A stretch of 64,000 nt of DNA, from contig JAJYVU010000001.1 of NCBI GenBank assembly GCA_021791875.1, forward strand, positions 186,001 through 250,000, given 5' to 3'. Each line of letters begins with the position of its first letter. Position 1 is the first letter of the stretch. The position numbers were made by a program, and so were the translations under genes. Of this stretch, positions 45,829-56,942 are shown piece by piece. The notes below the pieces were generated by a model. It made no database searches and had not been told where the DNA came from. It saw only the letters and a list, made by a program, of their open reading frames with translations. The stretch is from Acidobacteriota bacterium. GTDB lineage: Bacteria; Acidobacteriota; Terriglobia; Terriglobales; Acidobacteriaceae.

Positions 45829-48744
45829 ATGCCTTTCCGCTCTGGATCTGACATTCGCGAGACCTTTCTACGCTTTTTTGAGAGCAAGGGACACCGTCGT
45901 GTCCATTCTTCGTCACTCGTTCCGGCGAACGACCCCACGTTGCTGTTTACCAACGCAGGGATGAACCAGTTCAAGGATGTGTTCCTTGGGTTGGAGCAGC
46001 GAGATTATGTGCGGGCGACGACCTCGCAGAAGTGTGTGCGGGCGGGCGGCAAGCACAACGATCTGGAGAACGTGGGGTTTACGCGGCGTCACCACACGTT
46101 TTTTGAAATGCTGGGGAATTTCAGCTTTGGCGACTACTTCAAGCGCGAGGCGATTGCCTATGCGTGGGAACTGGTGACATCGCCGGAGTGGTTCGGGCTG
46201 CCGAAGGACCGGCTTTACGTGACAATCTTCAAGGGCGAGAACGGGGTTCCGCGGGATGAGGAGGCGTACGAGCTGTGGCGCGGACAGGGGGTTCCGGCGG
46301 AGCGTATTTTCGAGTTCGGGACAAAAGACAACTTCTGGCAGATGGGCGATACGGGGCCATGCGGGCCATGCTCGGAGATTTTCTACGATATGGGGCTGGA
46401 GGCGGCGGAAACGCCGGGGGTGGACAAGCCGTTTGGGCAGGACGATGCGCGGTACGTGGAGATCTGGAACCTGGTATTCATGCAGTTTGATCGGTCGTCG
46501 AACGGGGAGTTGGCGCTGCTGCCGAAGCCGTCGATTGATACAGGCGCGGGACTGGAGCGGCTGGCCGCGGTGATGCAGGGGAAGATCAGTAATTTTGATA
46601 CGGATTTGTTCATACCACTAATACAAAGGGCGGCGGAGCTGACGCTCACGAAATACGGGGACGGCGGTTCGCCGAGCGATGCATCGCTCAGGATTATTGC
46701 GGACCATGCGCGGGCGGCGACGTTTTTGATCAGCGATGGTGTGCTGCCGGCGAACGAAGGGCGCGGGTATGTACTGAGGAAGATTTTGCGGCGCGGGATT
46801 CGGCACGGGCGGCTGTTGGGGCAGGAGCAGCCGTTCATGGGTCAGATGGTGTATGCGGTGCGGGATGAGATGCAGGCGGCGTATCCGGAGCTGAAGGAGA
46901 GCGCCGAGCGCGTGGCGAAAGTGGTGGAGGGTGAGGAGCGGCAGTTTGCACGGGTGCTGGAGATTGGATCGGGCCGGCTTTCGCAACACATCAAGAGTCT
47001 GGTTCGCGATTGGCAGGACCATGCATTTGCCATAGCAATGAACGCTGCTGGTTTAAGCAATCCAGAGATAGAGGCTCTCGACCCAATCGTTCATGCGATC
47101 GAGCCGACCAATACTGGTGTAGAGGTACGCGAGCGCATTTACCGCAGTTGCCGAGATCTGTCTATTGCCCCGGATCAAACCTACCTGTTCCTTCAAGAGC
47201 TGAATAAGTGGCTTGAAATCCAAAGGCAGAAGAACTTGATGGTGGATGGCAGATTTGGCTTTCATCTTTATGAGACGTATGGGTTGCCGCTGGATTTCAT
47301 GATGGACGCGGCGCGAGATGCGGGCATCAAGTTTGATCTGACGGGGTTTGAAGAAGCACGGGCCGAAGAGCAGGCGCGGGCGCGCGCGTCGTGGAAGGGC
47401 GGTGCGAAGCAGTCGGCGAGCCCGGTGTTTCTACAGTTGCCGAAGACGGAGTTTGAGGGCTACCGCAAGCTGCGCGTGGACGGCGCCGAGGTGCTGGCCA
47501 TTGTGAAAGATGGGCTGGGCGTGAAGGCGGCGAATCCGGGCGACACGGTGGAAGTGGTGCTGAACACGACGAGTTTCTATGCGGATTCGGGCGGGCAGAT
47601 TGGGGACCATGGGTGGTTGTATTCGGAGGATCACAACTCGGTGGTGGCCGAAGTGAGCGGCTGCACAAAGCCGGTGCAGGGCGTGTTTGCGCACAAGGCG
47701 GTGCTACGGCAGACGCTGGTAGTGGGCGACAAGGTGGACACGGTGGTAGATGCGGATTTCCGCGCAGCGACGCGGCGGAATCATACCGGTACGCACCTTT
47801 TACATGCCGCGTTGCGGGAGGTGCTGGGCGCGCATGTGAAACAGGCCGGGTCGCTGGTGGAGCCGGGACGGCTGCGGTTTGACTTTTCGCACTTTGCGCA
47901 GATTGCCGATGAGGAACTGCAGGACATTGAGGACATCATCAACAAGGAAGTGCTAAAGAACACGAAGGTGGAGACGCTGGAGGATGTTCCGATAGATGTG
48001 GCCGTGAATGAGTATCACGCGATGGCGCTGTTTGGCGAGAAGTATGGTGAGCGCGTGCGCGTAGTGAAGATTGGCGACTTTTCGACGGAGCTTTGCGGTG
48101 GAACGCACACGGGCGCAACGGGCGAGATTGGCGTGGTGAAGCTGGTGAGCGAAGGCAGTGTTTCTTCTGGCGTGCGGCGCGTGGAGGCGGTGACGGGTCT
48201 GGGCGCGCTGCGGGAGTTTCGGCGGGATTATGAAGTGGCCCAGGTGGCGGTACAGGTGGCACCGAGCGCGGAGTTGTCTCCGGCAGAGGCACTGAAGCAG
48301 CGGCTGGCGGCACAGGATGAGGAGATGAAGAAGCTGCGGCGCGAGCTCGATGAGATGCGGATGAAGTCCGCGGCGAAAGCGATTGCCGGCGCGGCGGATG
48401 AGGCAGTAGAGGTGGACGACATCAAGGTACTGGCGCAGCGCGTGGACGGCGTAGACCGCGGACAGATGCGGACGCTAGTGGATAATCTGCGGACGAAGCT
48501 TGGGTCGGGTGTGGTGGTGCTGGGTTCTGCGCAGGAAGATGGCAAGGTGGCGCTGATTGTGGGCGTAACCAAGGATCTGACCGGGCGGGTACAGGCCGGG
48601 AAGATTGTGGCGCAGGTGGCGAAAAAAGTTGGCGGCAGCGGCGGTGGACGGCCGGACATGGCCGAGGCGGGAGGGAAGGATGCTTCGCAACTGGATGCCG
48701 CGCTCAAGAGTGTTCCCGCAGTGGTGAAGGAATTGGTGGGGTAG
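45829..48744 (+). CDS. alaS: Alanyl-tRNA synthetase with an in-frame insertion
   Basis: This 971-residue protein is longer than typical bacterial AlaS (about 875). Class II motifs are present: [33 protein letters not shown] and [13 protein letters not shown]. The editing site has [12 protein letters not shown] and [13 protein letters not shown]; the C-Ala domain ends [12 protein letters not shown]. Between [10 protein letters not shown] and [16 protein letters not shown] there are about 90 residues where roughly 20 are usual. The extra DNA (about 46984-47250) has visibly lower GC and different codon choice than its flanks. Function is likely kept because the frame and all motifs are intact. 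Confidence 0.97.
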   Translation: MPFRSGSDIRETFLRFFESKGHRRVHSSSLVPANDPTLLFTNAGMNQFKDVFLGLEQRDYVRATTSQKCVRAGGKHNDLENVGFTRRHHTFFEMLGNFSFGDYFKREAIAYAWELVTSPEWFGLPKDRLYVTIFKGENGVPRDEEAYELWRGQGVPAERIFEFGTKDNFWQMGDTGPCGPCSEIFYDMGLEAAETPGVDKPFGQDDARYVEIWNLVFMQFDRSSNGELALLPKPSIDTGAGLERLAAVMQGKISNFDTDLFIPLIQRAAELTLTKYGDGGSPSDASLRIIADHARAATFLISDGVLPANEGRGYVLRKILRRGIRHGRLLGQEQPFMGQMVYAVRDEMQAAYPELKESAERVAKVVEGEERQFARVLEIGSGRLSQHIKSLVRDWQDHAFAIAMNAAGLSNPEIEALDPIVHAIEPTNTGVEVRERIYRSCRDLSIAPDQTYLFLQELNKWLEIQRQKNLMVDGRFGFHLYETYGLPLDFMMDAARDAGIKFDLTGFEEARAEEQARARASWKGGAKQSASPVFLQLPKTEFEGYRKLRVDGAEVLAIVKDGLGVKAANPGDTVEVVLNTTSFYADSGGQIGDHGWLYSEDHNSVVAEVSGCTKPVQGVFAHKAVLRQTLVVGDKVDTVVDADFRAATRRNHTGTHLLHAALREVLGAHVKQAGSLVEPGRLRFDFSHFAQIADEELQDIEDIINKEVLKNTKVETLEDVPIDVAVNEYHAMALFGEKYGERVRVVKIGDFSTELCGGTHTGATGEIGVVKLVSEGSVSSGVRRVEAVTGLGALREFRRDYEVAQVAVQVAPSAELSPAEALKQRLAAQDEEMKKLRRELDEMRMKSAAKAIAGAADEAVEVDDIKVLAQRVDGVDRGQMRTLVDNLRTKLGSGVVVLGSAQEDGKVALIVGVTKDLTGRVQAGKIVAQVAKKVGGSGGGRPDMAEAGGKDASQLDAALKSVPAVVKELVG

Positions 48745-48852
48745 CGGCGCGGATTTCAGACGGATGTGGGCTTTTCCCGTTTCGGATGTTGGGGGCGCGG
48801 TTGCGGGTTTCAAGCTGGATTCCCCCTGAAGTGAGAGGGGCGCGGGGCTTCC

Positions 48853-48858
48853 TATAAT
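48853..48858 (+). promoter_or_regulatory. Possible -10 element of the amidase gene
   Basis: TATAAT matches the consensus exactly and lies 22 bases upstream of the ATG at 48881. No convincing -35 box is seen at the proper distance. A GTG at 48863 would be too close to serve as the start if this promoter is used. Confidence 0.4.
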
Positions 48859-48880
48859 TGAGGTGGCCGCCGAAACGCGT

Positions 48881-50968
48881 ATGCATTTTCTTCCTTATTT
48901 CAGGCGCGTCTGCCTGGCTGTGTTGCTGCTTTGCCTGGCTGTACCGGATGGTGCGGCGGAGAGCTACAGCGCGCAGCAGTTCCAGCATGCGCAGCGGATG
49001 CATGCCTCGCTGGACGGGAAACTGACGACGCGGCGTACCCGACGCGACTACGACCGCGTGATGGACGCCTACCGCAACGTTTACATGGATGATCCGGGTT
49101 CGCCCTATGCCGTGGCGGCAATGGCGGCGACAGCGGATTTGTATGCCGAGGAGGGCCGGGTGTTTCATGATCCGGCGCTGCTGCACAGAGCGATTGGGCA
49201 ATACGAGGCTTTGCGGCAGCAATATCCGCGGAATGATTATGCGTATTCGGCACTGCTAAACGAGGGTGACATTTACGAACTGGATCTGGGGGAACTGGCA
49301 CGAGCGCGGCAGAAGTTTGAATTGTTTTTGCGCTTGTATCCGCATAACCCGCTGGGGGAAGAGGCGCGGTATGAGCTGGCGGCGATTCGTCGGCGTGAGC
49401 GGCCTACTCAGGTGCGGCGGGAAACGGCTGTGGCGCGCGGGATGCAGAGCCATCCGGCACGTCCTATGAAGCAGCCAGCCGGGCTGGCAGCGCGGACGGC
49501 AGCGGGGTTGGCAGTCCCTGTTCCACGCAGGAGCAAGCCAATGATGGGCGTGCCGAGTGCAGCGATAGCGACGCCGGTGACAAGTCCGCCAGAGCGTCCT
49601 GTGGCGATGACAGCGCCGGCCGTAGCCGGAAACCCGGAGTTGCCGCAGGTAATGAGCATCCAGCACTGGTCGACGGCGGACTCGACCCGGGTGGTGATTG
49701 CGCTGCAGAAGGAAGTGCAATACGAGGCGGCGCGGACGACGAATCCGGACCGGATTTTCTTTGATCTGTATGGGGCGCGGCTTTCTCCTTCACTGATGGG
49801 GCGGTCGACGGAAACGGTGCAGGACGGCTTCCTGAAGGGCATCAGCGTGACGCAACTGACGCAGGATGTGACGCGGGTGGTGCTGGATGTGAGCCCGGTG
49901 AGCAACTACTCGGCGTTCTATCTGCCGACGCCTCCGCGGCTGATTGTGGATGTGCGCGGGCGCGCGCAGGAGGTAGCGGGAAAGCGATCATCAAAGGTTA
50001 CAAATAGATTGCCCGGGAATGAACTGGCGGCAATGAGGGAGCCGACGCACGAGGTAAAAGCAACGCTAGCGCCCACTATGGCGCCGGTTGCGGCCAGGGT
50101 TCCGGAAACGAAGCCCGCGCCGGATGCGCCGGAGCGAGGCGCAAACAACAGCAATGCGCTGCCTCCGCCGCTCAAGAGCATGCGTGCAGCAGTGCCGGGA
50201 CGGCCGGCGGTGGCTCCGGTGATGCAGCCGAATGCTCCGACGATGGTGCGTGCGCTGGGGCTGAAGATTCATCGGATTGTAATTGATCCCGGACATGGCG
50301 GGCACGACTCAGGAACGATTGGACCGAACGGCCTGGAAGAAAAGACGGTGGCGTTGGACGTGGCACTTCGGCTGGGACGGCTTCTGCGACGGAAGCTGGG
50401 CGTACAGGTGTTTTATACGCGCGACACGGATACATTCATTCCACTGGAGACGCGGACCGCGATTGCCAACAAGGACAGGGCAGATCTGTTCATCTCGATT
50501 CACGTGAACTCGAATCCCGACACGGCGATACGGGGCGTTGCGACTTATTACCTGAGCTTTACGAATTCGGCGGATGCGCTGGAGCTGGCGGCAAGAGAGA
50601 ACGCGGTATCGAAGCAGTCGATTCATCAACTCTCTGGACTGGTGAAGAAGATTGCGCTCAATGACAAGCTGAACGAGTCGCGAATTTTTGCGCAAGATGT
50701 GGAACAAAGCCTTTACAACGGGCTGAAGCAAGGCAATCCGGGCTTTGAGGATCTGGGCGTGAAGAAGGCTCCGTTTGTGGTGCTGATAGGGGCGAATATG
50801 CCGTCGATTCTGGCGGAAATTTCGTTCCTGTCGAATCCGGAGTCAGCACAGGATCTGACCGAGCCAGCCTATCGGGAGCGGATTGCCGAGGCACTTTACC
50901 GGGGTGTGGCCAGGTATGTGGACTCTGTGAATGGGATGAGTCTTGCCCGGAATGGCGGAGGGAACTAG
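48881..50968 (+). CDS. N-acetylmuramoyl-L-alanine amidase with TPR-like and AMIN domains
   Basis: From ATG 48881 the product has 695 residues and a Sec signal (RRVCLAVLLLCLAVPDGAA). Residues ~60-170 are TPR-like (NDYAYSALLNEGDIYELDLG). An AMIN domain follows (~260-370, LIVDVRGR at its end), then a Pro/Ala-rich linker. The amidase_3 domain (~470-690) has zinc ligands in DPGHGGHDSG, GLEEKTVALDVAL and SIHVNSNPD and the catalytic Glu in ILAEISFLSN. It cleaves peptidoglycan stem peptides, probably at division sites. It follows alaS by 136 bp on the same strand. Confidence 0.94.
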   Translation: MHFLPYFRRVCLAVLLLCLAVPDGAAESYSAQQFQHAQRMHASLDGKLTTRRTRRDYDRVMDAYRNVYMDDPGSPYAVAAMAATADLYAEEGRVFHDPALLHRAIGQYEALRQQYPRNDYAYSALLNEGDIYELDLGELARARQKFELFLRLYPHNPLGEEARYELAAIRRRERPTQVRRETAVARGMQSHPARPMKQPAGLAARTAAGLAVPVPRRSKPMMGVPSAAIATPVTSPPERPVAMTAPAVAGNPELPQVMSIQHWSTADSTRVVIALQKEVQYEAARTTNPDRIFFDLYGARLSPSLMGRSTETVQDGFLKGISVTQLTQDVTRVVLDVSPVSNYSAFYLPTPPRLIVDVRGRAQEVAGKRSSKVTNRLPGNELAAMREPTHEVKATLAPTMAPVAARVPETKPAPDAPERGANNSNALPPPLKSMRAAVPGRPAVAPVMQPNAPTMVRALGLKIHRIVIDPGHGGHDSGTIGPNGLEEKTVALDVALRLGRLLRRKLGVQVFYTRDTDTFIPLETRTAIANKDRADLFISIHVNSNPDTAIRGVATYYLSFTNSADALELAARENAVSKQSIHQLSGLVKKIALNDKLNESRIFAQDVEQSLYNGLKQGNPGFEDLGVKKAPFVVLIGANMPSILAEISFLSNPESAQDLTEPAYRERIAEALYRGVARYVDSVNGMSLARNGGGN

Positions 50969-51170
50969 CCGGGACCGCGCGTCCATCGAATCGCGACTTC
51001 GCCGCAAAAACCTCTTACTGCAAAGATCACAAAAAACGCTGAGCGCTGACCACACGGGGGCTGGCCGTACAGGAATGCGTAATTTTAGAAGTTTAACGGT
51101 TTAGTTTGACGCTTTAGTCGTGGCGTAGGTAGGATTCGGTCGCGAAGCAATTACGACTGGAGATGCCGCA

Positions 51171-53735
51171 ATGTTCTCTCGACCCCGAACGGTTGCACCG
51201 GTGTGCCTGTTGATAGCCCTGTTCTTGAGCCTGCCTGCCTTTGGCGCGCAGCTGAACATGAAGGTGACCGATAACGGCTACCTGCGGGGGCGCGGCGTGA
51301 GCGTGATGCTCTATGACGACGTGTACAGTCCCGTGTTCTTTGACCAGAAGGACTCGGCGATGCAGATTATTCTGCACGGGCACAGGATTGCGACGAATGG
51401 CAGTGTGCGGCTTTCACCGACGCCGGAGCAGTGGGGTCCGATTCCGCACATTCTGAGCCACCAGGCGGACAAGGCGCATGACCGGCTCACGGCGAGTCTT
51501 GCTTATCCCGCATACCACCTGAGCTACCACGTGGTGGTGAGCGCCGAACCGGGTGGAGTGAAAGTGACGGTGAATCTGGACAAGCCGCTGCCGGAGGACC
51601 TGGTAGGCAAGGCGGGCTTCAACCTGGAATTTTTGCCTTCGATCTACGAGGACAAGTCGTACGTGGTGGACGACAAAGTGTTTGGGGTGATGCCGCGCTA
51701 TCCAGAGAGCAGGATGACAGCGGATCTGCCGAAGCCAGGCGCGCCGAAGCAGGTGTGGTACGTGGCGCAGTGGCGGAAGGCGAGAAAATACATGGTGCCG
51801 CTTCCATTTGCCGAAGGGAAGAGCATTACGCTGGCGGCGGGCAATCCGCTGGACCGGATCAGCGTGACTACGGATACGGGGATGCTGCGTCTCTACGACG
51901 GCAGGAACCAGGCGCAGAATGGCTGGTTTGTGCTGCGCACGTTGATTCCTGCGGGCAAGACGAAGGACGCAGTGGTCTGGCATATTCGGCCGAATTACAT
52001 TCCGAACTGGGTGCGGCCGCCGATGATTGCCCACAGCCAGGCAGGGTATGCGACGGATTTCTCGAAGGTCGCGGTTATCGAGCTGGACCCGCATTTCGAC
52101 GCCCCGAAAACGGCGGAGTTGTTGCGGCTCTCCAGCGATGGGACGTACCAGAAGGTTTTCGAGGCACCGGTTTCGAAGCCGATGCCGTGGATGCGCTATG
52201 ACTACGTGAAGTTTGATTTTTCATCGGTGAAGCGGCCGGGGTTATACGAAATTGAATACGCTGGTAAGCGGACGGCTGTGTTTCCAATTGCCCACGATGT
52301 TTACAACAGAACTTGGCAGACAACGCTGGACTGCTTTTTGGCTGAGCAGATGGACCATGTTTCTGTACTGGACGCTTACCACATGTGGCATGGCGTCGCG
52401 CATCTGGACGACGCATTGCAGGCTCCGCCGAACACGCCGCACTTTGACGGGTACTGGATGGGCAAGCATACGTATTCCCCATACAAGCCGGGCCAGCATG
52501 TTCCAGGGTTGAACGTAGGCGGATGGTTTGACGCCGGCGATTACGATAACGATGCTTTTGGGCAGTACCTGACGATCGAGAATCTTGCGCTGACGTACAC
52601 GACTTTCCATCCAAAGTGGGACGAACTGACAGTGAACGAAACGGCGCGGAGCGTGGTGATGCACCAGCCCGACGGAGTTCCAGACCTTGTGGAGCAAGTG
52701 GAGCACGGCGTGCTGCAGACGCTGGCGCAGGTGCATGCCTTCGGGCACCCGATCATGGGGATTCAGTCGCCGTACTTGAAGGGATACACGTTTGTTGGCG
52801 ATGCTGCTTCGCAGACCGATGGCCGTATATATGACCCGAAACTGGGACGGAACGAGATTAAGGGGAACTACTCCGGCAAGCCGGACGACCGGTGGGCGTG
52901 GACGAACTACAATCCGGCGATGCAATACGGCGCCGCGGCCGCGCTGGCTTCAGCGTCCGAAGTGCTGAAGGGGTGGAATGATCCACTGGCAAAGGAGTGC
53001 CTGCAGACGGCGATCAAGCTGTATCAGGAGGAGAAGGCGCATCCAATGCCGATGGTTTCTCCGATGTTTCGACGGTTTGGTCCTATGGACTGGTCGGCGG
53101 CGCTGGAGTTGATGATTGCAACGCATGGTGCGGAGCCGTATAAGGAGCGCGTGGAGGAGTTGTTTCCGACGATGCTGCAGCATATGAGTTTCCAAGGCTG
53201 GACGGCGGTGCGGGCACTGCCTTATCTGGACGAGACCTACAGAACTCAATTCAAGACAGCGCTGGCGGCCTGGCTGCCGAAGATGAACGCCGCGATGGAC
53301 AAGACACCTTTCGGCGTGCCGCCATCGCTGGGCGCATGGGGCGGATCTGCGGAGGTGGCAGAGTTCGGTGCCGAGATGTACTTTCTGCATCAGGCGTTTC
53401 CGAAGCTGGTGGGGCCGGAATATACGCTGCGTGCGGCGAGCTACCTGCTGGGAACGCATCCGGTTTCGAGCGTGTCATACATTGCGGGGATTGGCACACA
53501 GTCGAAGCTGAAGACGTACTCGAACAATCGCGGAGACAACAGCTACATTCCCGGCGGGATGATTCCTGGCTACATCATCATCAAGCCGGATTTCCCGGAG
53601 TGCATCACGAACTTTGGGATGCTGTGGTTCGAAGATGAAACCACGATTGGGGCGGCCAGCAGCTGGGTGCTGGAAGCGAATGCGGCAGAGGCGCTGGTGA
53701 AACAGGCGAGCGCGGAGCAGACTTCAGGAAGTTGA
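51171..53735 (+). CDS. Secreted GH9 endoglucanase with N-terminal cellulase Ig-like region
   Basis: This 854-residue protein has a Sec signal (LIALFLSLPAFGAQ). A large N-terminal part (to ~residue 290) is unassigned and beta-rich. The cellulase N-terminal Ig-like module follows (NYIPNWVRPPMIAHSQAGY, GLYEIEYAG). The GH9 (alpha/alpha)6 barrel has the catalytic DAGD in GGWFDAGDYDND, plus PDGVPDLVEQVEHG and the C-terminal TNFGMLWFEDE with the acid Glu. It likely cuts beta-1,4-glucans. GGAG lies 8 bases before the ATG. The N-terminal ~260 residues are longer than usual for the family. Confidence 0.9.
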   Translation: MFSRPRTVAPVCLLIALFLSLPAFGAQLNMKVTDNGYLRGRGVSVMLYDDVYSPVFFDQKDSAMQIILHGHRIATNGSVRLSPTPEQWGPIPHILSHQADKAHDRLTASLAYPAYHLSYHVVVSAEPGGVKVTVNLDKPLPEDLVGKAGFNLEFLPSIYEDKSYVVDDKVFGVMPRYPESRMTADLPKPGAPKQVWYVAQWRKARKYMVPLPFAEGKSITLAAGNPLDRISVTTDTGMLRLYDGRNQAQNGWFVLRTLIPAGKTKDAVVWHIRPNYIPNWVRPPMIAHSQAGYATDFSKVAVIELDPHFDAPKTAELLRLSSDGTYQKVFEAPVSKPMPWMRYDYVKFDFSSVKRPGLYEIEYAGKRTAVFPIAHDVYNRTWQTTLDCFLAEQMDHVSVLDAYHMWHGVAHLDDALQAPPNTPHFDGYWMGKHTYSPYKPGQHVPGLNVGGWFDAGDYDNDAFGQYLTIENLALTYTTFHPKWDELTVNETARSVVMHQPDGVPDLVEQVEHGVLQTLAQVHAFGHPIMGIQSPYLKGYTFVGDAASQTDGRIYDPKLGRNEIKGNYSGKPDDRWAWTNYNPAMQYGAAAALASASEVLKGWNDPLAKECLQTAIKLYQEEKAHPMPMVSPMFRRFGPMDWSAALELMIATHGAEPYKERVEELFPTMLQHMSFQGWTAVRALPYLDETYRTQFKTALAAWLPKMNAAMDKTPFGVPPSLGAWGGSAEVAEFGAEMYFLHQAFPKLVGPEYTLRAASYLLGTHPVSSVSYIAGIGTQSKLKTYSNNRGDNSYIPGGMIPGYIIIKPDFPECITNFGMLWFEDETTIGAASSWVLEANAAEALVKQASAEQTSGS

Positions 53736-54191
53736 CGGTCTGAGAGAAGCCTGGCGGAGTGCTTTAGTACCCGACAGTTCAGGGGGAAAGAATCGCGGCC
53801 GGATGCCTGCACGAGTGTGTGGCGCCACTGGCCGCGATTCTGTTTTACACAGGCTCAAAGCCCGATTGCCCGACTGATTAGTGCGGAATTTCTGAGATAA
53901 CCGCCAAGATCAATCGAGCTATCGCTCCACAATTGCGGCCGCAGCGCTTTTCCTACGTGATTGATGAGGAGATATCTTCCGGTCGGCAATGGCTCTCATT
54001 CACCTTATATTTACTAACTGTTCATCTATTGAATGAACTATTTGTAATTTCGATATTGCCATCTATTCATATTCAACGACTATGGTCCGAGCAGTGAGGT
54101 GCAGCCGTAATGCATCCTTCTCACGCCGTCAATCTTCCTTAGTAAGTATCCAAAACATACGTACAGCTTTATGAGAAATCAGGAGTCGTTG
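53736..54191. other. AT-rich promoter region of the last TonB receptor
   Basis: 456 bases. After the terminator the stretch 53990-54110 is clearly AT-rich. GTTCAT (54018-54023) and ATGAAC (about 54031-54036) form a short inverted repeat that could be an operator. No protein gene is seen. Confidence 0.5.
53789..53846 (+). terminator. Terminator after GH9
   Basis: AGAATCGCGGCC (53789-53800) and its perfect reverse complement (53830-53841) form a 12-bp stem with a 29-base loop, followed by GTTTT. Confidence 0.7.
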
Positions 54192-56837
54192 ATGCGATTT
54201 ACCAGAAGAGCCTTCTGTTTCCTAATCATGCTGTCTGCGCTGTTCAGCCTCCAATTGAAGGCTGCGGCTCAAACGGCCATTCAGGGTATCGTCCACAGTC
54301 AAGACGGGAAGCCCATAGCCAGTGCTGCGATCCTATTGACCAATGTTAAGACCAATTCCACCTATCGCGCACAGAGCCAGAGATCCGGTTCCTTTGCGAT
54401 GGAGGGTGTCACTGAGGGGGATTACAGCATCAGTGTGAGCGCGAAAGGGTTCATGACGTTCACGAAGTCGGGGATCACCGTCTATTCGAATCAGACGGTG
54501 CAACTTCCAGTCACGCTGCAGGTTGCCGCAGCGGCGCAAACAGTGAAGGTTACGGCGCAGGGATCTCCGGAAACGTCTGTGACGGAGGCGCAGATCTCCC
54601 GTGACGAAATCAGAGGCGTAGCGGGACCATTCGGCAGTGCAGCCCAGTCACTCACGGCTGCGCCGGGTGTTTTTGTATACGGCTATGGAGGCGTGGCTGC
54701 GACGGCGCGGAGCGAAGTTGTTCTGCGCGGCATCAAGGGCGGTTGGAGCAGCGTGAATGGCGACGTACTCCGCAATGGGATCAGCTTCCTGTTCGATGGG
54801 ATCCCGATGAATAACACCATATCGAATAATGGGCAGTGGCAGACGACCCAGATTCCGATCATGGACATGATCTCCGGGATTAACGTGAACTACGGACCGG
54901 GAGCGCCTTCTCATCGCTGGTTCGACAGTATTGGAGGAACCGTCAACTATATACCGACGCAGCCCAGCACCACACCGGGAGTCAAGGTGGATGCCGGTTT
55001 CGATGCGGGCAGCTACAACACTTACCTGGAGCACGTTGTTGTGAACTCCGGCGACTATCGTGGCTGGTCCGGCGTGTTTGCGTTTGGGTATGCTTCAAAT
55101 GACACGTTCAGGACCGGGACTACCGGAATTCCGAAATACGATGCGCCGTCCCACGGTTACGCAGGTTATTTCAAGCTGAACAAGCAGTTTTCCAACGGTC
55201 ACATAAGCATCGGGTATTATCACAGCCGCAATACAGAACAGCGCCCGAACTTCCTGCCGATTGCTCCGATTACTCCCGCGTCGAACAACAATTATGGAGA
55301 TGCTGTCACTACCACGGGGCTGTATGGTCCTGATTCGCAGCCTGCGACGAGCGTTCCTAATGGAGTCGAGTACTACAGCCAGGAGACAAGCGGTTTCTAT
55401 TCTTCGCTGGCGAAGGCTGTATGGAACAAGCAGATCAAGACGCAGAGTGACATCCTGTACGGGAAGCTGGCCATATCCGTGTCTCCGCACATCCTATTCC
55501 ATTCGCAGACTTGGTATCGTCACGGCTATCGCCTCCACAACAGGGTGGTGAATTTCTATGGACCGCAATATGCAGTAGGCCACGAGTGGTATGATCCGGC
55601 CTCGAACACCATTGGAGACAAAAGCGCGTTCGATCTGATGTTGCCGCACAACCGGGCGACGATCGGCGGCTACTGGATGCATGAGGATTATCACAATCCA
55701 GTTGCGCTGTTTAATCCAAGCCTTGGGACCAGCAAAACAGCCCCGGCATTTTTCAACAGCGATCAACTATATACCGATTATGGGTTCCTATACCTTCAGG
55801 ACCGCGTGAGTTTCTTTAAGGATAGGCTTGTTATCACGCCCGGAGCGGCGGAGCAATTTTTCCGGACTTATTACTTCAACACAGGCGTTGCGGATTTTCC
55901 GAATTCCCCTCCATCCAACGACCCGGAACAAGCGCCTGATTCCCACAAGAGCTTCCTGGAATTTTCACCGTTTTTCGGGGCGCACTACCATGTGTCTTCC
56001 TGGTTCACGCTTCACGGGAATTATGCCGTCACCTATGCCAACCCCACAGACTCGGCGTTTGGCGCCAACCTGCCAACGAAGGGCGTCGACATCGCAGCTC
56101 TGCATGCAGTCAAGAGCAAGAATGCCGAGGGCGGATTCCTTATCACCAAATGTCCCGCGTCATTCTTTGGAACCTGTTCGCTGGACGCCACATATTTTCA
56201 CGACAAACTGAGCCACGTGAACGTGGTGACCCAAGTTGCGCAGCAGAGCATTCCAGCTTCGATTGCCCTTGCTTCGAGCGTGTACAACGGTGTGTCATTT
56301 AACTTTGACGATGCACCGTTCCGGTATATCGAAATTCACGGCAATGGAATCATCCAGCATAACTACTTCCTGTCTTATGTTCCCAGTGGGAGTCACCTTA
56401 ATTATGGGAAATATCCGATTTCGAACAGTCCTAAATTCACTACGAATGTCGGAGTGACCGGGCGGTTCGATTCCAACCAGGGGGTGTATTCGATTCTGCC
56501 GGAGATGTGGTGGCAGTATGTTGGCACGCGCTACCTGTTCAGCAATGTGAACAACGCACCGACGACTCAGACGATGCCCGGCTACGGCGTGGTGAACTTC
56601 AATACCGTGGCGACACTCAACGGCATCGGGCATCTATTTCATGGATTGCCACCGCGTATGGCTGCCGCGCCGGTTCATCTGTCGCTTGGCATCGAGAACC
56701 TTTTGAACAACCAGTACAACCCGACCGCGTACATCACGAGCGGAGGGTACTTTGGAACGAGTTTCGGAGGATACACGCTGGTTGACCCCGGCGCACCTCG
56801 GGAATACATTGTCTCGATCAATATTGGCGCAAGATAG
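54192..56837 (+). CDS. TonB-dependent receptor with carboxypeptidase-regulatory N-domain
   Basis: From ATG 54192 (AGGAG 6 bases upstream) the product has 881 residues. Signal peptide ends LKAAAQT. The N-domain has IQGIVHSQDGKPIASAAILL and GDYSISVSAKGFMTF. The plug contains VVLRGIKGGWSSVNGDVL and FLFDGIPMNN. The barrel ends in REYIVSINIGAR and so lacks the usual terminal aromatic, although a penultimate strand is present. Codon use is less GC-rich than the neighbours. Likely substrate is a beta-glucan oligosaccharide given the GH9 gene upstream; this is inference. Confidence 0.93.
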   Translation: MRFTRRAFCFLIMLSALFSLQLKAAAQTAIQGIVHSQDGKPIASAAILLTNVKTNSTYRAQSQRSGSFAMEGVTEGDYSISVSAKGFMTFTKSGITVYSNQTVQLPVTLQVAAAAQTVKVTAQGSPETSVTEAQISRDEIRGVAGPFGSAAQSLTAAPGVFVYGYGGVAATARSEVVLRGIKGGWSSVNGDVLRNGISFLFDGIPMNNTISNNGQWQTTQIPIMDMISGINVNYGPGAPSHRWFDSIGGTVNYIPTQPSTTPGVKVDAGFDAGSYNTYLEHVVVNSGDYRGWSGVFAFGYASNDTFRTGTTGIPKYDAPSHGYAGYFKLNKQFSNGHISIGYYHSRNTEQRPNFLPIAPITPASNNNYGDAVTTTGLYGPDSQPATSVPNGVEYYSQETSGFYSSLAKAVWNKQIKTQSDILYGKLAISVSPHILFHSQTWYRHGYRLHNRVVNFYGPQYAVGHEWYDPASNTIGDKSAFDLMLPHNRATIGGYWMHEDYHNPVALFNPSLGTSKTAPAFFNSDQLYTDYGFLYLQDRVSFFKDRLVITPGAAEQFFRTYYFNTGVADFPNSPPSNDPEQAPDSHKSFLEFSPFFGAHYHVSSWFTLHGNYAVTYANPTDSAFGANLPTKGVDIAALHAVKSKNAEGGFLITKCPASFFGTCSLDATYFHDKLSHVNVVTQVAQQSIPASIALASSVYNGVSFNFDDAPFRYIEIHGNGIIQHNYFLSYVPSGSHLNYGKYPISNSPKFTTNVGVTGRFDSNQGVYSILPEMWWQYVGTRYLFSNVNNAPTTQTMPGYGVVNFNTVATLNGIGHLFHGLPPRMAAAPVHLSLGIENLLNNQYNPTAYITSGGYFGTSFGGYTLVDPGAPREYIVSINIGAR

Positions 56838-56863
56838 GCGCCGAGTTGAATTGAGAGTGATGG

Positions 56864-56893
56864 AAGCGGGGCATGGGAGCATGTCCCGCTTTT
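56864..56893 (+). terminator. Terminator after the TonB receptor
   Basis: AAGCGGG and CCCGCTT with an inner CATG pairing, followed by TTGCTTTG. Confidence 0.7.
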
Positions 56894-56942
56894 GCTTTGT
56901 GTGAGAGCGAACAGCGCTGAATGAAACGAACGGGATCTGCAA

